The notes below the pieces were generated by a model. The model was not told the DNA's origin and made no database searches. It was given only the letters and a program-made list of their open reading frames with translations. Shown in pieces: positions 60,520 to 64,000 of a stretch of 64,000 nucleotides of DNA (the stretch's first letter is position 1; each line of letters begins with the position of its first letter). The translations under genes were made by a program, and so were the position numbers. The stretch is from Pseudoflavonifractor sp902362925. GTDB lineage: Bacteria > Bacillota > Clostridia > Oscillospirales > Oscillospiraceae. Location of the stretch: NCBI GenBank assembly GCA_902362925.1, contig CABIYL010000005.1; one strand, given 5' to 3'.

Positions 60520-60548
60520 TTGTTTTTTAGAGTGTGCTATGCTATACT
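60520..60548 (+). promoter_or_regulatory. tet(W) promoter
   Basis: TTGTTT and TATACT with a 17-base spacer. Transcription would start about 25 bases before the leader peptide. Confidence 0.7.
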
Positions 60549-60580
60549 GCTGTCATCCTGATTTGAGGAGTCTATCAAAT

Positions 60581-60604
60581 ATGCGGCAAGGTATTCTTAA
60601 ATAA
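60581..60604 (+). CDS. tet(W) leader peptide, 7 codons
   Basis: ATG after GAGGAG reads M-R-Q-G-I-L-K-stop. Its last codons (60590-60602) can pair with 60663-60675, so ribosome position on the leader could decide which hairpins form downstream. Attenuation of this kind is established for ribosomal-protection tet genes such as tet(M). Confidence 0.7.
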   Translation: MRQGILK

Positions 60605-60631
60605 AATTTGATAATGGGCGCAAAAATGATT

Positions 60632-60790
60632 GCCCCTTGCAGGGGCTTGGTTTTTGTACCCAATTTTAAGAATACTTTTGCCTTTTTAGTAAATATCGTG
60701 ACGGACCGCGGCTTATGTAAGTCGTGTATGTTTCTGTGTGTCCGAAGTCATGATCCCCAGCGGTAAAAGTATTAGCCGCTGGGGATTTTT
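60632..60790 (+). promoter_or_regulatory. tet(W) attenuator hairpins
   Basis: Hairpin GCCCC-TTGCA-GGGGC (60632-60646) followed by a T-rich stretch. A terminator-like hairpin ATCCCCAGCGG/CCGCTGGGGAT (60753-60763 with 60776-60786) followed by TTTT lies 33 bases before the tet start. Confidence 0.8.
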
Positions 60791-60822
60791 GCGCCCATTC
60801 GGGCCTTGTATGGAGGATAGAC

Positions 60823-62742
60823 ATGAACATTATCAATATCGGGATTCTTGCCCATGTAGACGCTGGAAAGACGACCTTGACGGAGAGTCTGCTATATGCC
60901 AGTGGAGCCATTTCAGAACCAGGGAGCGTCGAAAAAGGGACAACGAGGACGGACACCTTGTTTTTGGAGCGGCAGCGTGGGATTACCATTCAAGCGGCAG
61001 TCACTTCCTTCCAGTGGCACAGATGTAAAGTTAACATTGTGGATACGCCCGGCCACATGGATTTTTTGGCGGAGGTGTACCGCTCTTTGGCTGTTTTAGA
61101 TGGGGCCATCTTGGTGATCTCCGCGAAAGATGGCGTGCAGGCCCAGACCCGTATTCTGTTCCATGCCCTGCGGAAAATGAACATTCCCACCGTTATCTTT
61201 ATCAACAAGATCGACCAGGCTGGCGTTGATTTGCAGAGCGTGGTTCAGTCTGTTCGGGATAAGCTCTCCGCCGATATTATCATCAAGCAGACGGTGTCGC
61301 TGTCCCCGGAAATAGTCCTGGAGGAAAATACCGACATAGAAGCATGGGATGCGGTCATCGAAAATAACGATGCATTATTGGAAAAGTATATCGCAGGAGA
61401 ACCAATCAGCCAGGAAAAACTTGCGCGGGAGGAACAGCGGCGGGTTCAAGAAGCCTCCCTGTTTCCGGTCTATCATGGCAGCGCCAAAAAGGGCCTTGGC
61501 ATTCAACCGTTGATGGATGCGGTGACAGGACTGTTCCAACCGATTGGGGAACAGGGGAGCGCCACCCTATGCGGCAGCGTTTTCAAGGTTGAGTACACCG
61601 ATTGCGGCCAGCGGCGTGTCTATCTGCGGCTATACAGCGGAACGCTGCGCCTGCGGGATACGGTGGCCCTGGCCGGGAGAGAAAAGCTGAAAATCACAGA
61701 GATGCGTATTCCATCCAAAGGGGAAATTGTTCGGACAGACACCGCTTATCCGGGCGAAATTGTTATCCTTCCCAGCGACAGCGTGAGGTTAAACGATGTA
61801 TTAGGGGATCAAACCCGGCTCCCTCGTAAAAGGTGGCGCGAGGCCCCCCTCCCCATGCTGCGGACGACGATTGCGCCGAAAACGGCAGCGCAAAGAGAAC
61901 GGCTGCTGGACGCTCTTACGCAACTTGCGGATACTGACCCGCTTTTGCGCTGCGAAGTGGATTCCATCACCCATGAGATCATTCTTTCTTTTTTGGGCCG
62001 GGTGCAGTTGGAGGTCGTTTCCGCTTTGCTGTCGGAAAAATACAAGATTGAAACAGTGGTAAAGGAACCCACCGTCATTTATATGGAGCGGCCGCTCAAA
62101 GCAGCCAGCCACACCATCCATATCGAGGTGCCGCCCAACCCGTTTTGGGCATCTATCGGACTGTCTGTTACACCACTCCCGCTTGGCTCCGGCGTACAAT
62201 ACGAGAGCCGGGTTTCGCTGGGATACTTGAACCAGAGTTTTCAAAACGCTGTCAGGGATGGTATCCGTTACGGGCTGGAGCAGGGCTTGTTCGGCTGGAA
62301 CGTAACGGACTGTAAGATTTGCTTTGAATACGGGCTTTATTACAGTCCAGTCAGCACGCCGGCGGACTTCCGCTCATTGGCCCCGATTGTATTGGAACAG
62401 GCATTGAAGGAATCGGGGACGCAGCTGCTGGAACCTTATCTCTCCTTCACCCTCTATGCGCCCCAGGAATACCTTTCCAGGGCTTATCATGATGCACCGA
62501 AATACTGTGCCACCATCGAAACGGCCCAGGTAAAAAAGGATGAAGTTGTCTTTACTGGCGAGATTCCCGCCCGCTGTATACAGGCATACCGTACTGATCT
62601 GGCCTTTTACACCAACGGGCAGAGCGTATGCCTTACAGAGCTAAAAGGGTATCAGGCCGCTGTCGGCCAGCCGGTCATCCAGCCCCGCCGTCCAAACAAC
62701 CGCCTGGACAAGGTGCGCCATATGTTTCAGAAGGTAATGTAA
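60823..62742 (+). CDS. tet(W): Tetracycline-resistance ribosomal protection protein Tet(W)
   Basis: 639 aa, the length of Tet(W), and from memory closely matching it throughout. EF-G-like GTPase: G1 AHVDAGKTT, G3 DTPGHMDF, G4 NKIDQ. C-terminal domains (EPTVIYMERPLKAASHTIHIEVPPNPFW onward) release tetracycline from the ribosome. The reading frame is intact. Mosaic tet(W)/tet(O)/tet(32) alleles exist; I see no obvious mosaic break but cannot exclude one without alignment. Confidence 0.95.
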   Translation: MNIINIGILAHVDAGKTTLTESLLYASGAISEPGSVEKGTTRTDTLFLERQRGITIQAAVTSFQWHRCKVNIVDTPGHMDFLAEVYRSLAVLDGAILVISAKDGVQAQTRILFHALRKMNIPTVIFINKIDQAGVDLQSVVQSVRDKLSADIIIKQTVSLSPEIVLEENTDIEAWDAVIENNDALLEKYIAGEPISQEKLAREEQRRVQEASLFPVYHGSAKKGLGIQPLMDAVTGLFQPIGEQGSATLCGSVFKVEYTDCGQRRVYLRLYSGTLRLRDTVALAGREKLKITEMRIPSKGEIVRTDTAYPGEIVILPSDSVRLNDVLGDQTRLPRKRWREAPLPMLRTTIAPKTAAQRERLLDALTQLADTDPLLRCEVDSITHEIILSFLGRVQLEVVSALLSEKYKIETVVKEPTVIYMERPLKAASHTIHIEVPPNPFWASIGLSVTPLPLGSGVQYESRVSLGYLNQSFQNAVRDGIRYGLEQGLFGWNVTDCKICFEYGLYYSPVSTPADFRSLAPIVLEQALKESGTQLLEPYLSFTLYAPQEYLSRAYHDAPKYCATIETAQVKKDEVVFTGEIPARCIQAYRTDLAFYTNGQSVCLTELKGYQAAVGQPVIQPRRPNNRLDKVRHMFQKVM

Positions 62743-62792
62743 AGATACATAATCGTCAAGACGGCAACAATCAGAAGTTATGGAGGGTAACA

Positions 62793-63560
62793 ATGGAATA
62801 TCGTAAGGAAGATTTAATGGAAGCAAAAAAGCAAATTTTGGGAGTGGGAGAGAACATGGGAACAGAGGAAAGTAAAAAAATCTGGGAGGAGAACGCACAA
62901 TTTTGGGATAATGCAATGGGTGACGAATCTAATGAATTTCACAGAGAGGTAGTGCGTCCCAAAGTAACGGAACTTCTATCTCCTAATCCTGCGGATTATA
63001 TTTTGGATATTGCGTGTGGCAATGGAAATTATTCTTCGTATCTTGCACAAAGAGGCGCTTCGGTTGTCGCTTTTGATTACAGCAAAAAAATGATAGAATT
63101 GGCTAAAAGACGGCAATCACAATATGCAAAACAAATTGAATTTTGTGTGGCGGATGCGACCAATAGAAAAAGTATATTAGAATTAAAAAGAAATCGAGCC
63201 TTTACGAAAGCAGTTTCTAATATGGCAATTATGGATATTACGGATATTGAACCACTTCTTATGGCTGTTTATGAACTGTTGCAGGAAAGCGGAATTTTTG
63301 TCTTTGCAACGCAACACCCTTGTTTTGTCACGTTGACTGAAAAATATATGACACCGCACAGTTACTATGATATAGCGATTGAAGGGCAACCGAAAGAGCA
63401 GATTTATTATCATCGTTCCATACAAGATATTTTTAACCTTTGTTTTAGAGCTGGATTTGTCATTGATGGATTTTATGAAGAATGTTTCAAAACCAACAAA
63501 GAAATTCCTATGGTAATGATAGTAAGGCTTAAGAAGGTAAAACGTGATACCTTACAATAA
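62793..63560 (+). CDS. Class I SAM-dependent methyltransferase
   Basis: 255 aa. Rossmann-type SAM site ILDIACGNGNYSSYLAQRGASVVAFDYS (motif I), FCVADAT (acidic), FTKAVSNMAIMDI (motif IV region). Substrate unknown. ATG at 62793 after GGAGGG, 51 bases after tet(W), so probably cotranscribed. Clearly AT-richer than tet(W) and the chromosome, implying a different donor. Confidence 0.85.
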   Translation: MEYRKEDLMEAKKQILGVGENMGTEESKKIWEENAQFWDNAMGDESNEFHREVVRPKVTELLSPNPADYILDIACGNGNYSSYLAQRGASVVAFDYSKKMIELAKRRQSQYAKQIEFCVADATNRKSILELKRNRAFTKAVSNMAIMDITDIEPLLMAVYELLQESGIFVFATQHPCFVTLTEKYMTPHSYYDIAIEGQPKEQIYYHRSIQDIFNLCFRAGFVIDGFYEECFKTNKEIPMVMIVRLKKVKRDTLQ

Positions 63561-63729
63561 ATTCAAGTTTGTCGGGTAAATAGCAAAGCCAGCCGAGCCA
63601 GCGGGCGGTCAAGATGAACGGGCTTCGCCCACCGTTGACAGCCCCGCCCGGTTTCGCAGTTAGGCAGTCAAGGAGCGACAGCAAGGAGTGCTGCCGCCCC
63701 GCACTATTATTCAGAGAGGGGGAATTTCC
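63561..63729 (+). other. Structured non-coding stretch
   Basis: No gene. Contains GGGC-TTC-GCCC nested in GGTCAA...TTGAC, and other GC-rich repeats, resembling intergenic RNA structure of mobile elements. Function unknown. Confidence 0.4.
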
Positions 63730-63810
63730 ATGACAGACCAGAAAGCCTATCAAGAATATATCCAGCGCAGGTACAACGCCTCTTGCAAGGCTGTTATCCG
63801 CTGTGCCTGA
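63730..63810 (+). pseudogene. Truncated mobile-element gene remnant
   Basis: ATG after GAGAGGGGGA reads MTDQKAYQEYIQRRYNASCK and stops after 26 codons. The start looks like that of small sigma-70-like regulators on clostridial elements, so it is likely the broken 5' end of such a gene. Confidence 0.5.
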
Positions 63811-63828
63811 CAGCGTCCGTCCGTGCCG

Positions 63829-63854
63829 GAATTATGTAGAGCTCCACATAATTC
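63829..63854. repeat. Inverted repeat near the right end
   Basis: GAATTATGT (63829-63837) with ACATAATTC (63846-63854). Not followed by a T run, so not an obvious terminator. Confidence 0.6.
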
Positions 63855-63877
63855 TGTTGTATTTCCCAGCCTTTTGT

Positions 63878-63894
63878 GATACTATTTTGATACT
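63878..63894 (+). repeat. Right-end GATACT repeat pair
   Basis: GATACT-N5-GATACT at 63878 and 63889, matching the left-end pair in spacing and orientation. Confidence 0.55.
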
Positions 63895-63928
63895 AATAAA
63901 CTTTACAGCCGAAAATAGCAGGTGGAAT

Positions 63929-63946
63929 ATTAACATATTTGCGAAA
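63929..63946 (+). repeat. Second copy of the 18-base ATTAACATATTTGCGAAA repeat
   Basis: Exact copy of 56016-56033. It lies outside the GATACT pair, which leaves the true right boundary uncertain. The rest of the window to 64000 shows no gene. Confidence 0.7.
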
Positions 63947-64000
63947 GTTTTTCCTGCGAAATCACCTCAAATACACCCTACTATATCTGAATTTGCCGAG

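Larger units (their letters stand above)
55215..63894 (+). mobile_element. Mobilizable integrative element carrying tet(W)
   Basis: About 8.7 kb containing a repressor-type XRE gene, excisionase-like gene, tyrosine integrase, MobC-like and RecA-like ATPase genes, a Mob/Pre relaxase, tet(W) and a methyltransferase gene. Base composition falls below that of the flanks, notably after 60.5 kb. Boundaries are inferred from paired GATACT repeats (11-base spacing) at 55215-55231 and 63878-63894. No type IV secretion genes are present, so it would need a helper for transfer. Confidence 0.75.

Noticed and set aside
63730..63810. Functional small peptide gene
   Set aside because: The start resembles a longer mobile-element regulator that is cut off by a stop; treated as a remnant.

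Overview
The window looks like chromosomal DNA of a GC-rich, low-oxygen gut Firmicute of class Clostridia (Oscillospirales/Oscillospiraceae-like). This is inferred from BofA/YaaL sporulation-type genes, a DUF896 protein, RNase J, YlmH, a V-type ATPase, SLH and LPXTG surface proteins, and strong G/C third-position bias. I cannot name the species from sequence alone. I saw no rRNA or tRNA gene and no CRISPR array.

Layout. 1-3.5 kb: minus-strand AgrC/LytTR-type two-component pair, an SLH protein, bofA and a DUF2508 gene. 3.9-9.8 kb: a divergent type IIA topoisomerase pair (ParE-like, ParC-like) with an exported copper-amine-oxidase-N-like protein gene between them. 9.9-14.4 kb: YitT, LUD-domain protein, GH13 amylase-family enzyme and a membrane-anchored XRE regulator. 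14.4-24.5 kb (minus): CBS protein; a peptidoglycan cluster (MurE-like ligase, aspartate racemase, Asl-type D-aspartate ligase) with a QueG-like Fe-S protein; then Rel and RecJ. 24.1-28.3 kb (minus): a compact type IV pilus-like operon (PilT, PilC and four small membrane-anchored proteins). 28.4-31.3 kb (minus): transglutaminase-like protein, sortase and a BTAD/SARP-type regulator with a degenerate GGDEF-like tail. 31.5-40.6 kb (plus): two large LPQTG surface proteins, each preceded by a c-di-GMP-I riboswitch and each unit by a similar TGTAACC promoter element. 40.6-41.2 kb: two assembly gaps. 41.2-52.6 kb: housekeeping genes, including a CssRS/HtrA-like envelope stress module and RNase J. 52.9-55.2 kb: the first two genes of a V-type ATPase operon. 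55.2-63.9 kb: a mobilizable element with integrase, excisionase-like protein, MobC, RecA-like ATPase, Mob/Pre relaxase, tet(W) and an AT-rich methyltransferase gene, sitting where the next V-ATPase gene should be.

How it fits together. The most coherent system is the surface-display locus. A BTAD regulator is cotranscribed with a sortase and a transglutaminase-like protein, and is divergent from sortase substrates whose leaders carry c-di-GMP riboswitches. The adjacent pilus operon contains a small gene whose C-terminal half resembles another small gene between the two adhesins. A second coherent system is a three-gene peptidoglycan cluster that, by homology to Enterococcus faecium Asl/Rac, predicts D-aspartate branching of the stem peptide.
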